A stretch of 64,000 nt of DNA from Erpobdella octoculata (GCA_963978895.1 OZ022242.1:8770114-8834113); one strand, 5' to 3'; positions 43,049-53,606 are shown, counted from the first letter of the stretch. Made by a program: numbers and translations. The notes: generated by a model from the sequence alone, not told the origin.

Positions 43049-43049
<1 letters not shown>

Positions 43050-43051
43050 AC

Positions 43052-43500
43052 AGCGAGGGGTTGACCACTCAAAAATTCCTCGCACTGTACGAAGGGTACG
43101 CAAAAATTCCAAATAACGCAAACATTCCAAGAGGAATCCAAAAAACGCAAAAATTCCAAAGAAATTCCAAAAAATCAATATACGCAAAAATTCAAAAAAA
43201 AAAATCCTATGGAATTCTTGCTTCATACATCCAAAAATTCAAAAAAAATCCAAAAAATCCAGAAAATTCTAAAGAATTCAAAAAATTCCGAAAAATTCCA
43301 GAAAATGATAATTTTTAAAAAAATATAAAAAAACGCAAAAATTCCAAAAATTCCAAAAAAAATGCCAAAAAACGCAAAAATTCCAAAACAATTTAAAAAA
43401 ACGCAAAATTTCCAAAAAATTCCAAAATACGCAAAAATTCCTAATGAATTTTTTGGAATTTTGCTTCGTACACATATCTGGGAGGGTGGTCAACTCCTCG
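43052..43500. mobile_element. Possible MITE with CGAGGRGTTGACCAC inverted ends
   Basis: CGAGGGGTTGACCACTC at the left and the reverse complement of CGAGGAGTTGACCACCC at the right enclose about 430 bp made largely of imperfect CAAAAATTCCAAAAA units. GTACGAAG occurs near both ends in inverted orientation. No clear target duplication, so the class is uncertain. Confidence 0.5.
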
Positions 43501-43930
43501 TCTTACAGCATTTCCATCACTTTCACCACAATCATCATCATCATCGTCACCACCACAACCATCACCACCACCATCATTGTCGTCATCATTAATTAAACCT
43601 GATTAAATTTTGCACCGATCAAATTTTTATAGAATACTTAACTACCATATCACTCAATTTTTTTATTCCGAAATACGCCGGATAATGTTTTTGTTTTTCA
43701 TAGAATTCCAAAGATGTCGCTAATTTTTGATTCCTTCCACTGCCTTATGCATAGTGAGACCGTCGGATACCCTAATCTTAAACTAGGATTTGCCGGTTTT
43801 TCAAAAACTAACAAATGAAGTTGAAACAGTTATTAATCAAACACTTTTATTGAAGAAATTGGTTTAACTAAACGAAATTCATTTTACTTATACTTTACTT
43901 ATACTTCCATAACATTGGGATCGGTCACAA
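43501..43930. other. CAT/CAC tract then no gene
   Basis: 43505-43590 is an imperfect CAT/CAC tract. The remainder is AT-rich without signal. Confidence 0.5.
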
Positions 43931-44158
43931 AATGAGCGGGAAAGCGAGCGGAAATGGGAACTGGAAAATGAACGGGAAAGGAAACAGGAAAGCGACCGGG
44001 AGCAAAAGAGCGAGCGGGAAAGAGAAAGCGACCGGGAACGGGAGAACAAGCGGGAAAGCGACCGGGAACGGAAGAACAAGCGGGGAAGAAAACTGGAGCG
44101 AGAGAAAAACGATAGAAAAGCCTCTAAAAACCCCGGACAACGCCGGGTACACCGCTGG
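43931..44158 (+). mobile_element. Helitron 3' end with Arg/Glu-type array
   Basis: An array of GCGACCGGGAACGGGAGAAC-like units (to about 44110), then CCTCTAAAAACCCCGG and the hairpin CCGGACAACGCCGG, ending CCGCTGGT. The canonical CTAGT reads CTGGT here, so the end is decayed. Confidence 0.7.
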
Positions 44159-44196
44159 TGAACGGACACTCCCCCTCCGGACATTCCTAATAATTA

Positions 44197-44735
44197 GAAT
44201 AGTTACGACAGGTAGTATTTAGAGGCTTCCTACATACAGCCATTTCAGTCTCAAAACACCTGGTGTAAAAGACTATAAACTATCATTAAAAAAAGACAAA
44301 ACATTGTATCATTTTTAATTAGAAAAAGTTGAATTGATGAATTGTTGAAAGTAATTTTAATAGGAAAATTAAATAAAATTGAAAAAACAGCTCGTTTTTG
44401 GATTTTTTCAAGTTTTTAGATTCCAGCAATGCACGTAGGACATTCTCTACAAACATTATTCCGGATTTACAATTAGTCTAAAAATAATTTGAATTATTAC
44501 ATATTTCAGGATTCTCGACAAGATTATATCTGTATTATATAATTAGTCATGCAACCCAAGTTAATTATCAACGTTTATGCAAATCAAATTACTTAATTTG
44601 ATTAAAAGCTGGATTTATTTCAAACATTGAACTGCAAAGAATAATTTGAATATGTCCCCATGACAGGCTATGCAATATAGCCGTATTTTGACACCCTTTC
44701 ATCACTTTGTATTATAAAAGATAAAATAACTCTCT
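44197..44735 (+). repeat. Rearranged third copy of the 45.9/48.3-kb repeat family
   Basis: 44197-44478 matches 49717-49996, and 44480-44735 matches 46795-47050 and 49200-49450. The two blocks are joined in an order different from the main copies. Confidence 0.8.
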
Positions 44736-44940
44736 CATATAATTGATGTTTTATGTTATATTTGGTTTTCTAATAAATAGTTATAACGAATTAACTCGTA
44801 GTAACTTATACGATAGAAACGATATAACACAAAAAACATTGTGTATCAGAAAGCTCTGCAATAAAATGAGTGTGTGTGTTTGTTGTGTTTAATTAATTAA
44901 AAACCAAAATATCCACATAAAAATTCACAAGATGCAAAGA

Positions 44941-44970
44941 AGCCCGGGGAGCGCCGGGTTACCCAGCTAG
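44941..44970 (+). mobile_element. Helitron 3' terminus
   Basis: GCCCGGGGAGCGCCGGGTT, then ACCCAGCTAGT: a GC-rich hairpin followed by CTAG (44967-44970) and a T, the standard Helitron end. The matching 5' end was not located. Confidence 0.7.
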
Positions 44971-45046
44971 TTGTTTATATTTAATCGAATATTATTAATT
45001 AAACAGAGTCTTTGGCGTGGAGCCGTAAGAGAAGAAAGGGTTAGGG

Positions 45047-45095
45047 TAAGGGTTAGGGTTAGGGTTAGGATAGGGGTTAGGGTTAGGGTTAGATA
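45047..45095 (+). repeat. Short interstitial telomere-like TTAGGG tract
   Basis: About seven GGGTTA units with two imperfect ones. Surrounded by repeats on both sides, so it is not a chromosome end. Confidence 0.85.
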
Positions 45096-45399
45096 AAGGG
45101 TGTTCCAATTATTCATCCCCCCACCAGATTACTAACCTTTCTGGAAGATATTCTCTAAGCCAGGGAATCCAACATTCCCAAATAATGCTTCACGCGATTT
45201 TTATCTTTATAAGCATTTGACAGCTTCAGCTGATGCACCTTAACATGGAAGAAACTCTTGCAAAACCACAAATTCATACTAATACATTATTTTATTTATT
45301 TTCATCTGTCAGATAAAACGTCATATCAGGAAAAAAATCTTACAACAGTGGGGGGAATGTCCTATCCTGGGGGATGTCCTAAATGAAAAATGTAAATGA

Positions 45400-45592
45400 T
45401 TGATAATTTATTGAGCGCCTTTTCCGCTTTGTTCAAAGGCGCTGTTCTTTTACATGCCCCACGGAGAGAACGATTTCACCCGCTAAGTTTTCCGTTGACA
45501 TGGGCTACTAGGCAGTGAGTAGGAGTCGAACCGTGAAGCTTTCACATTCAAGGCTAACGCTATACCAACTCAGCTAACCTAGCACTTAGAAT
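45400..45592 (-). mobile_element. tRNA-derived SINE
   Basis: On the minus strand there is a pol III box A (TAGCTGAGTTGG, 45576-45565) and, about 33 nt later, a box B (GGTTCGACTCC, 45532-45522). These are followed by a body with GCCTAGTAGCCCATG and GGAAAACTTAGCGGGTG, and a tail AAAAGGCGCTCAATAAATTA. The box spacing and order are those of a tRNA head. Confidence 0.8.
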
Positions 45593-45822
45593 CCGACACG
45601 AACCTCTTGAACTATAAGGGTCTATCAGGGAGGAATGTCCGAGGGAGAAACGTCCGGGGGGGGGGAATGTCCTACAATCACTCCGCTAGTCTATAATAAT
45701 AACAAAACATTTTTTTTCTTGGAGTAGAGACTTTAATACTTATTTCAACGCAATTTGACTTACAAACAACTTTAACAAGAATTATATACAGTAACATGTA
45801 AATAATTTATAGTTACACAGAT

Positions 45823-46191
45823 TCATAGTTCAGTTTTAGAGGTCTTTTTCATATCTTCATGATATCCATACTTTTCCATTCGAGATATTAGACGCAATTT
45901 TCTTTGACTTACTAATGATAGCATATTGCTTAGCTTTGTACGGTATCTGTTCAATTGTTCCTTCAGAGAATTAGTTATTAATAGTCCTTCATCAGTGGAA
46001 CTTCGGCATTTATTTGATTTTCTCATCGCTTTAAACAGTTTTGAGTTTCTGCGATTCATGAAACAGTTTTTATCGTTTGAGCTTGTTTCTTCTATAGTGA
46101 AGATTTTACTGAAGTTCTTGGCTTCTTCTTTACTGTCTATCTCAGATTCTAATTTACACCCATCAAGAGCGCATTCCAGAATAGTTTTCAT
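45823..46191 (-). CDS. Hypothetical small protein, 122 aa
   Basis: From the ATG at 46191 the frame reads MKTILECALDGCKLESEIDS and ends KTSKTEL. It is hydrophilic and Lys/Ser/Asn-rich with a likely helical segment (NSLKEQLNRYRTKLSNMLSLV). The open frame extends 5' to 46251 with a hydrophobic stretch LAAAWFILF but without an ATG, so an upstream exon or a GTG-like start cannot be excluded. I do not recognise the family. A nearly identical partial copy lies at 48260-48595. It may be a real gene, a retrocopy or part of the surrounding repeat. Confidence 0.35.
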   Translation of the reverse strand: MKTILECALDGCKLESEIDSKEEAKNFSKIFTIEETSSNDKNCFMNRRNSKLFKAMRKSNKCRSSTDEGLLITNSLKEQLNRYRTKLSNMLSLVSQRKLRLISRMEKYGYHEDMKKTSKTEL

Positions 46192-47491
46192 AGTGAACAA
46201 AATGAACCAAGCCGCAGCAAGTTTAGCTAATCTTTTTAAAAAGAAGGTCACGCTTTTGTGAACTCGAGTCTATTTGGTCACCTCATTAACATAATTTCAG
46301 TTGTTGTTGAAGTTAGTTACGTAAGAGGCATTTTTAATTATTATTACATGTTCATGAACAAAGTAAAAACCGCTCTGAAACGCAGCAAGTGAGACAATGA
46401 CGCGACTTAGAAGAATCGGACACGAACCTTTTGAACTATAACAGGAAAAAATTGGGTCAATTGATTATTTAATCGATGTGAATACTCATAGATCACTTCC
46501 TACAGAGTTTGCCGGTGTGGTTTTTCCACAGGCCCCACAAAGAAACGATTTTACATGCTAAGTTTTCCCATAACATGGGCTACTAGGCAGCGAGCGCGAG
46601 TCGAACCGGGATTGGCAGTGAAGCTTTCCCATTCAAGTCTACCGCTTAATAGAGTAGATCGATAAAACTATTTTAGTAAACTTAAATTACTTTCTACTAA
46701 CAAGTTTAAAAATGTTTATTATTTTTGCCCAAGATATAATCAACATAAAATACATACTATTTGCTAGTTTGATTGAAGATCTTTTATTTAAAATGAAATT
46801 TGAATTATTACATATTTCAGGATTCTCGACAAGATTATATCTGTATTATATAATTAGTCATGCAACCCAAGTTAGTTATCAACGTTTATGCAAATCAAAT
46901 TACTTAATTTGATTAAAAGTTGGATTTATTTCGAACATTGAACTGCAAAGAAAAATTTGAATATGTCCCCATGACAGGCTATGCAATATAGCCGTATTTT
47001 GACACCCTTTCATCACTTTGTATTATAAAAGATAAAAATAACTCTCTCATATAATTGATATTTTGAGATCCATGTCACATATGAACATATGTGACATCTG
47101 AGAAATTTTTCTTTTTAGAGAGCACGTTAAATAAAAAAAAATAATAATAATACCAGCAAATTCTTAGTTTCCGTCATATAAAGCTATGTAAGCAAAAAAG
47201 TGAAATCAAGGCTGGTGGCGGGCAAGGTTTCTATGACGTTCATCCGAGGCTGGTTAAATTGCTAGCCAGTCCCACCTGGAGAAAGGAGGAAGGTAAAGTT
47301 ATAAGAATCAAATTACGATAGGTAGTATTTAGAGGCTTCCTATATACAGCCATTTCAGTCTCAAAACACCTGGTGTAAAAGACTATAAACTATCATTAAA
47401 AAAAGACAAAACATTGTATCATTTTTAATTAGAAAAAGTTGAATTGATGAATTGTTGAAAGTAATTTTAATAGGAAAATTAAATAAAATTG
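45882..47491 (+). repeat. 1.6-kb direct duplication, copy 1
   Basis: Matches 48286-49896 at an offset of 2,404-2,405 bp, with only a few substitutions and single-base indels visible. Contains the hypothetical frame, a SINE and the 160-185-bp repeat unit. Confidence 0.95.
46490..46655 (-). mobile_element. tRNA-derived SINE, head partly lost
   Basis: Same body as the SINE at 45400 (GCCTAGTAGCCCATGTTA, GGGAAAACTTAGC, CTTTGTGGGGC) with box B GGTTCGACTC at 46607-46598. Box A is degenerate. Confidence 0.65.
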
Positions 47492-48285
47492 CTTTTATTA
47501 ACTCGTCGGCTCTGTTTCTCTGTCTGTTTCTCTGTCTGTTTCTCTGTCTGTTTCAAATCTTGCAATCAATTTTTGAGTCACTTCCTGATGATAGATTTTT
47601 TTCAGATTTTGCATACATGCTCAAGATAGAAGACAATGCAATATTCAATTATTAGTTTTACAATAAGTCAATTAATTTAGTTAATTTTCTTGAGGATTTT
47701 ATCGAGGGGTTTCTTGAGGGTTTTCTTGAGGGTTTTCTTGAGGGTTTTCTTGAGGGTTTTCTGGAGGGTTTTCTTGAGGGTTTTCTTGACCACAAAACGC
47801 TAACCGACTGGCAGACTATTTTACCAAGTTAACACGAACCACACTCACTGACCGCGATTCTCAAGCGTGTACGAAATTTTCATGAAAATAGTTGAGATAT
47901 TTAAATTCGATGCTTTTTGATGATATTTTTATTATTATTACCAATGCTTTTATTAACTCGTCGTCTCTGTTTCTCTGTCTGTCTGTTTGTTTCTCTGTCT
48001 GTTTCAAATCTTGCAATCAATTTTTGAGTCACTTCCTGATGATAGATTTTTTTCAAATTTTGCATACATGCTCAAAATAGAAGACAATGCAATATTCAAT
48101 TATTAGTTTTACAATAAGTCAATTAGTTTAGTTAATTTTAATTAATTTCGATATTTCGATATAATTAAGATATTTCGACTTTAATATAAAATAAAAGAGT
48201 AATATAAGAAAAAATTGATTGCAAAATTTGTGTTTTAATTACATATAAGAGCATTGGTTTTAAAAATTCGTTTTTAATTTACTAT
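47492..48285. repeat. Spacer between duplications with internal direct repeat and 14-bp minisatellite
   Basis: 47489-47690 and about 47946-48140 match (TTATTAACTCGTCG, then CTCTGTCTGTTTC runs, then CAATCAATTTTTGAGTCACT). 47695-47795 holds about seven TTGAGGGTTTTC units. Confidence 0.85.
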
Positions 48286-48595
48286 GAGATATTAGACGCA
48301 ATTTTCTTTGACTTACTAATGATAGCATATTGCTTAGCTTTGTACGGTATCTGTTCAATTGTTCCTTCAGAGAATTAGTTATTAATAGTCCTTCATCAGT
48401 GGAACTTCGGCATTTATTTGATTTTCTCATCGCTTTAAACAGTTTTGAGTTTCTGCGATTCATGAAACAGTTTTTATCGTTTGAGCTTGTTTCTTCTATA
48501 GTGAAGATTTTAGTGAAGTTCTTGGCTTCTTCTTTACTGTCTATCTCAGATTCTAATTTACACCCATCAAGAGCGCATTCCAGAATAGTTTTCAT
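48260..48595 (-). pseudogene. Partial duplicate of the 45823-46191 reading frame
   Basis: Identical to the first copy over most of its length with one visible substitution (NFTKIF for NFSKIF). The duplication breakpoint at 48286 cuts the gene after RKLRLIS, and the last residues (HSKLKTNF) come from unrelated flanking DNA. Confidence 0.4.
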
Positions 48596-49896
48596 AGTGA
48601 ACAAAATGAACCAAGCCGCAGCAAGTTTAGCTAATCTTTTTAAAAAGAAGGTCACGCTTTTGTGAACTCGAGTCTATTTGGTCACCTCATTAACATAATT
48701 TCAGTTGTTGTTGAAGTTAGTTACGTAAGAGGCATTTTTAATTATTATTACATGTTCATGAACAAAAGTAAAAACCGCTCTGAAACGCAGCAAGTGAGAC
48801 AATGACGCGACTTAGAAGAATCGGACACGAACCTTTTGAACTATAACAGGAAAAAATTGGGTCAATTGATTATTTAATCGATGTGAATACTCATAGATCA
48901 CTTCCTACAGAGTTTGCCGGTGTGGTTTTTCCACAGGCCCCACAAAGAAACGATTTTACATGCTAAGTTTTCCCATAACATGGGCTACTAGGCAGCGAGC
49001 GCGAGTCGAACCGGGATTGGCAGTGAAGCTTTCCCATTCAAGTCTACCGCTTAATAGAGTAGATCGATAAAACTATTTTAGTAAACTTAAATTACTTTCT
49101 ACTAACAAGTTTAAAAATGTTTATTATTTTTGCCCAAGATATAATCAACATAAAATACATACTATTTGCTAGTTTGATTGAAGATCTTTTATTTAAAATG
49201 AAATTTGAATTATTACATATTTCAGGATTCTCGACAAGATTATATCTGTATTATATAATTAGTCATGCAACCCAAGTTAGTTATCAACGTTTATGCAAAT
49301 CAAATTACTTAATTTGATTAAAAGTTGGATTTATTTCGAACATTGAACTGCAAAGAAAAATTTGAATATGTCCCCATGACAGGCTATGCAATATAGCCGT
49401 ATTTTGACACCCTTTCATCACTTTGTATTATAAAAGATAAAAATAACTCTCTCATATAATTGATATTTTGAGATCCATGTCACATATGAACATATGTGAC
49501 ATCTGAGAAATTTTTCTTTTTAGAGAGCACGTTAAATAAAAAAAAATAATAATAATACCAGCAAATTCTTAGTTTCCGTCATATAAAGCTATGTAAGCAA
49601 AAAAGTGAAATCAAGGCTGGTGGCGGGCAAGGTTTCTATGACGTTCATCCGAGGCTGGTTAAATTGCTAGCCAGTCCCACCTGGAGAAAGGAGGAAGGTA
49701 AAGTTATAAGAATCAAATTACGATAGGTAGTATTTAGAGGCTTCCTATATACAGCCATTTCAGTCTCAAAACACCTGGTGTAAAAGACTATAAACTATCA
49801 TTAAAAAAAGACAAAACATTGTATCATTTTTAATTAGAAAAAGTTGAATTGATGAATTGTTGAAAGTAATTTTAATAGGAAAATTAAATAAAATTG
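48286..49896 (+). repeat. 1.6-kb direct duplication, copy 2
   Basis: Second copy. Beyond 49896 it continues into sequence matching 44395-44478, showing that the parental unit was longer. Confidence 0.95.
48894..49060 (-). mobile_element. Duplicated copy of the same SINE
   Basis: Box B at 49012-49003. Part of the second copy of the 1.6-kb duplication. Confidence 0.65.
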
Positions 49897-49989
49897 GAAA
49901 AACAGCTTGTTTTTGGATTTTTTTCAAGTTTTTAGATTCCAGCAATGCACGTAGGACATTCTCTACAAACATTATTCCGGATTTACAAT

Positions 49990-50794
49990 AAGTCTAAAAA
50001 TCCACGCTATTATTACTCTGCTAATTCTTAGATGGATGAGTGATCAAAGTCCTACCCCGGGCGGAAGGAATGGCTGGGATGGAATAAATATCCATTCTTC
50101 CTAGCATTGGCCTGTCAACGTCCTGAAATTCTAGTTTCCCTTATTCTTATACATCATGTACTTAGTATCTTGGTAAAATCTTTTTTGTGTTCTTCGATGA
50201 CATCACCAGGGATCTCAGGATTTTTTTTTGAGAATATGGGAGCTTGTGAAAACATTTTTATGGTTGAACAGCAAAACTTTTTAATTTATGTAAACCATGT
50301 TTGATTTTAAAAAAACGATTATTCTTTTAATTTATAAATATATTTATTTTCAAGCCTTTCAAAAATTTTTATATTAGTCAAATAAACAGCTTTTTAAATA
50401 AAATTGTCGGTTTTTTAGCTATGTCTTAAATAGAGTCCACTGTTAGTGTGTAATTTTTATACAAATACAAAATAATTAAACCAATTAATCAGTTCTCATA
50501 TAAATAACTTTTCAAAAAAAAATTGCCAAATTCATATATGAAAAATCCCAAACATTTTCCGTGCAAGCAATAGTTGGGATGGACTACACATTTTTTGGTT
50601 GCTACTTACAAAAAATATATCGATTTGATTTGATATCTGTTTCCTATAAAAGAGTATCTTGAACTGTCTGATTAATTTGATTAATTTGATTTGATTAATT
50701 TTGCTTGATTTAAGGCCTAATTCATGTCGGAAACATTAAATTCATGTATTGTCATCCAGAATAATTGCTTTCCTGAAAGTTTTAGAGCTCTAGG
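49990..50794. other. No gene seen
   Basis: AT-rich. A short 65-codon frame near 50107 has no recognisable feature. Confidence 0.5.
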
Positions 50795-50913
50795 TGGTCG
50801 AAAAGTGGGAAAGCGACCGGGAGCTTGAGAGCAAGCGGGAAAGGAAACGGGAGCGTGAGAGAAAAAGATAGAAAACCCTCTAAAAAGCCCGGGCAACGCC
50901 GGCACCCCGCTAG
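50795..50913 (+). mobile_element. Helitron 3' end with short Arg/Glu-type array
   Basis: GAAAGCGACCGGGAGC units, then CCTCTAAAAAGCCCGG and the hairpin region GCCCGGGCAACGCCGGC, ending CCGCTAG at 50913. Confidence 0.75.
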
Positions 50914-51351
50914 TTTATATATAAATTTTATAGCTGTATTTTATTTGTTTTAAGACATAGATATTTATTATTTTTAATTAAAACTGTTTCTAAAATTTTT
51001 GTAAACTTTAATAGAATGCATTGTCATGAAGAGCGAGCCTACATTTCAAATTTCAGCTTGTTTTGATGACGGGAAGTTAGTTCAATTTAAAGATTTGCAA
51101 ACATTCAAGCAAGCAAGCAAACAAGCAAGCAGTGTGTGGTTTGATTAACGTCTGTATCTGAAGTAAGCAAGCAGGTTCGGCGGCGAAATTTATTTGAAAG
51201 ATTGAAAAAGAAGGAATCAGAGAAAGAAAGAAAAAAAGAGCGAGAGGAGAAAGAAAAGAGAGAGATATAGTAAGTATTCTAGACAGTATTCACTCCAGAC
51301 ACGTTGTTCATTATTCAATTTTAATAAACATTCCAACGGCTCAATTGTTGC

Positions 51352-51710
51352 CTAGCGTTGCCCGGGGATTTTAAAAGTTCTTTCTTTCGCTCCCGTTTCC
51401 TTACCCGTTGCCGCTCCCTCTTCTACCCTCGGTTGTCTTTCCGTTCCCACTCATTCTCCAGCTTCCGTTTCTGCTCGCTTTCCTGTTCTCCGATAGTTCT
51501 CCCGTTCCCGCTCGTTATCCCGTTCCCACTCGCTCTTCCGTTTCCACTCGCTCTCCATTATCCGCTCGTCCTCTCATTCCCGCTTACATTGTGACCGATC
51601 TTAATTTTTTCTCAAAAACCTTCCTCCATTGACTTTCAATGTTGTGTGAAATTTCATTACGATCGGATGAATGATGTAGCAATGTATAAACGACACAAAA
51701 ACTAATAAAC
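51352..51710 (-). mobile_element. Helitron 3' part, minus orientation
   Basis: CTAG at 51352-51355 beside GTTGCCCGGGG, an array of CGTTCCCRCTCG-like units to about 51590, then TTTCATTACGATCGGATGAA. Forms an inverted pair with 51716-52081. Confidence 0.65.
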
Positions 51711-51715
51711 ATAAA

Positions 51716-52081
51716 CGACTTTATGTGTGTGTCTTTTATGCATTGCTACACCATTCATTCAATCGAAATGAATTTTTCACACAACCTTGAGAGTCAATAG
51801 AAGAATGTTTTTGTAGAACACAATTGAAATTTATCACAAAATGAGTTTACCAGATGCAGGAGAGCGAGCGGAAACGGGAACTACAGAATGATCAAGAACG
51901 GAAACTGGAAAACAAGTGGGAACGTAAAAGCGACCAGGAGCGAAAGAGCGAGCGGGAACAGAACAGCGACCGGGAGCAAAAAAACAAGTGGAAACAAGAA
52001 AGCGACCAGGATGGTAAAAAAACGGAGAAGAAAACGGGAGCGAAACAGAAAAACGATAAAAAAAACTTCTAAAATTCCTGG
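51716..52081 (+). mobile_element. Helitron 3' part, plus orientation, terminus missing
   Basis: Starts with the same conserved block reversed (CATTGCTACACCATTCATTC), followed by the GAGCGGGAAC-type array and CTTCTAAAATTCCTGG. The hairpin and CTAG are lost in a TA run. Confidence 0.65.
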
Positions 52082-52094
52082 TCATATATATATA

Positions 52095-52300
52095 CTAGCG
52101 GGGGCACCCGGCATTGCCCGGAGTTTTTAGAGGTTTTTCTCATGTTTGTCTCTCTTGCTCCCGTTTCCTTCTCCGCTTTCCCGTTCCCGGTCGCTTTCCC
52201 GCTCCCGGTTGCTTTCCCGTTCTTGGTTGCTTTTCCTTTCCCGCTCTATCTTTCGCACCATGTTGGCTTCCCGTTCCCATTTTCGCTCATTTTTATTTAG
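52095..52300 (-). mobile_element. Helitron 3' end with array, minus orientation
   Basis: CTAG at 52095-52098 next to GGGGGCACCCGGCATTGCCC, then TTTTTAGAGG and CCCGTTCCCGGTCGCTTTCC units. The upstream extent (right side) is not defined and could run toward 52560. Confidence 0.75.
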
Positions 52301-52598
52301 GTTACAATCTCTGTTTGTGTGTGTGTGTGGCTTTCTCTTTACGCAAATCTTGCAAGTAAAATTTATCCAGCTTTTTGACTAGCTAGGAAGATGAAACTTT
52401 CAGCATAGCTTTATATTGGATGACAATACATGATTCAATCAAAAAAGGTTTTATTTGAACATCTTTTGTATTTCTAATTAGAGTGTATTTGAAATCAAAG
52501 TCTGTGTTGAAAAACACGTTTTTCCATTAGTTGTTAAATATTTAAGAAACTAAATGAAGTAACTTATCCGTATAAAAAAAGTAATTCAATTGTTGTTT

Positions 52599-53606
52599 TT
52601 ACGACCACCCTCTACCTCTTTTTGTCTCTCTCTCTACTAACCTATCAAATTTTATCTCCCACCTCAAAAGTTCTCGAAGCACTTCTCTCTCGTTTTCTCT
52701 TTTTTCCGCATATTTTCTTAGGTTTTCATCTCTCTCTTTTTCTTTCCTTCTGTAATTTTCTTCTCTTTCTTTCCTTTCTCGTTTTTCTGCTTGTTCTTTT
52801 TCTTTTTTTTCTTCTTCTCTAGCTTTTTCTCGCTGTTTTTCTTCTCTCTCTCGCTGTTTTTCGTTTTCAATTTCTCTTTTTCTTTCCATCTCCTTTTCTT
52901 TTTCCATGCGTAACCAATATCGTTTATTTTCATCTTCTCTTATTTCTTGCTGCCTTTTTCTGTCATCTTCTTTTCTTTGATCTTCTCTTTCTTTTTCTCT
53001 TTCTCGCTGTTTATCTTCTTTCTCTTTTTCTTGTTTTTTTCTTTCTTTTTCTCTTTCTTTTTCTCTTACTCTTTCTCGTTCTTTTTCTTCATTTTCCGTT
53101 TCTTGCTTTTTTCTATCTTCTTCTTTTTTATTTTCTTGCGTTCTCTCATCTTCTTTTTCTCTTTCTTGTTTTTTTCTCTCCTCTTCTCTTTCTTTTTCTT
53201 GTTTTGTTTTTTCTTCATCTTTTTCCTTTTCATGTCTTTTTCTCTCTTCTTCTCTTTCTCTTTCTTGTTGTTTTTCTTCTTCTTTTCTATTTTCTTGCTG
53301 TTTTTTCTCCTCTTCTTTTTCTCTTTCTCGTTGTTTTTCTTCTTTTTCTTTTTCTCGTTGTTTTTCTTCTCTTTCTCTTTCTCGTTGTTTTTCTTCTTTT
53401 TCTTGCTTTTTTCTCTCTTCTTCTTTTTCTTTCTCTCGTCGTCTTTCTTCCTTTTCTTTTTCTTTTTCTTGCTTTCTTCTTTCTTCGTCTCTTTCTTTTT
53501 CACGTCGTCTTTCTTCTTTTTCTCTCATCTTCTCAATTTCTAATTGTATTTTTCTTTCTTTTTCTCTAATCTTTTCTTCTTCTCTTCTTGGGCAGAAGGA
53601 GTTCAT
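52599..53606 (-). CDS. Long charged coiled-coil or single-helix reading frame, 335 aa
   Basis: Starts MNSFCPRREEEKIREKERK and ends LRWEIKFDRLVERETKRGRG plus WS. Over 80% of residues 7-290 are Glu, Lys, Arg or Gln in an irregular EEKQRERER-like pattern, which would form a very long charged helix. The tail (ENLRKYAEKRENEREVLREL, then LLRWEIKFDRLV) is of normal complexity, which argues against a pure microsatellite artefact. No domain is recognised. It could be an exon of a host gene, a gag-like product or a captured sequence in the neighbouring Helitron. Expression is unproven. Confidence 0.4.
   Translation of the reverse strand: MNSFCPRREEEKIREKERKIQLEIEKMREKEERRREKERDEERRKQEKEKEKEERRREKEKEEERKKQEKEEKQREREREEKQREKEKEEKQREREKEEEKKQQENRKEEEKQQEREREEERKRHEKEKDEEKTKQEKEREEERKKQEREKEDERTQENKKEEDRKKQETENEEKERERVREKEREKERKKQEKEKEDKQREREKEREDQRKEDDRKRQQEIREDENKRYWLRMEKEKEMERKREIENEKQREREEKQREKAREEEKKEKEQAEKRERKEREENYRRKEKERDENLRKYAEKRENEREVLRELLRWEIKFDRLVERETKRGRGWS

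Noticed and set aside
42631..43226. Long poly-Asp/Gly, poly-Met/Val and poly-Ile/Thr frames
   Set aside because: They are translations of an ATC/CATCAC microsatellite, open in several frames at once.
45047..45095. Chromosome end
   Set aside because: The tract is short and imperfect and non-telomeric DNA continues on both sides.
45926..46261. 111-codon plus-strand frame (also 48330-48665)
   Set aside because: Leu/Phe/Ser-rich mirror of the minus-strand frame, which has the more protein-like composition.
52947..53569. Phe/Leu/Ser-rich plus-strand frames up to 198 codons
   Set aside because: Antisense of the charged minus-strand frame and of TTC/TCT-rich sequence.
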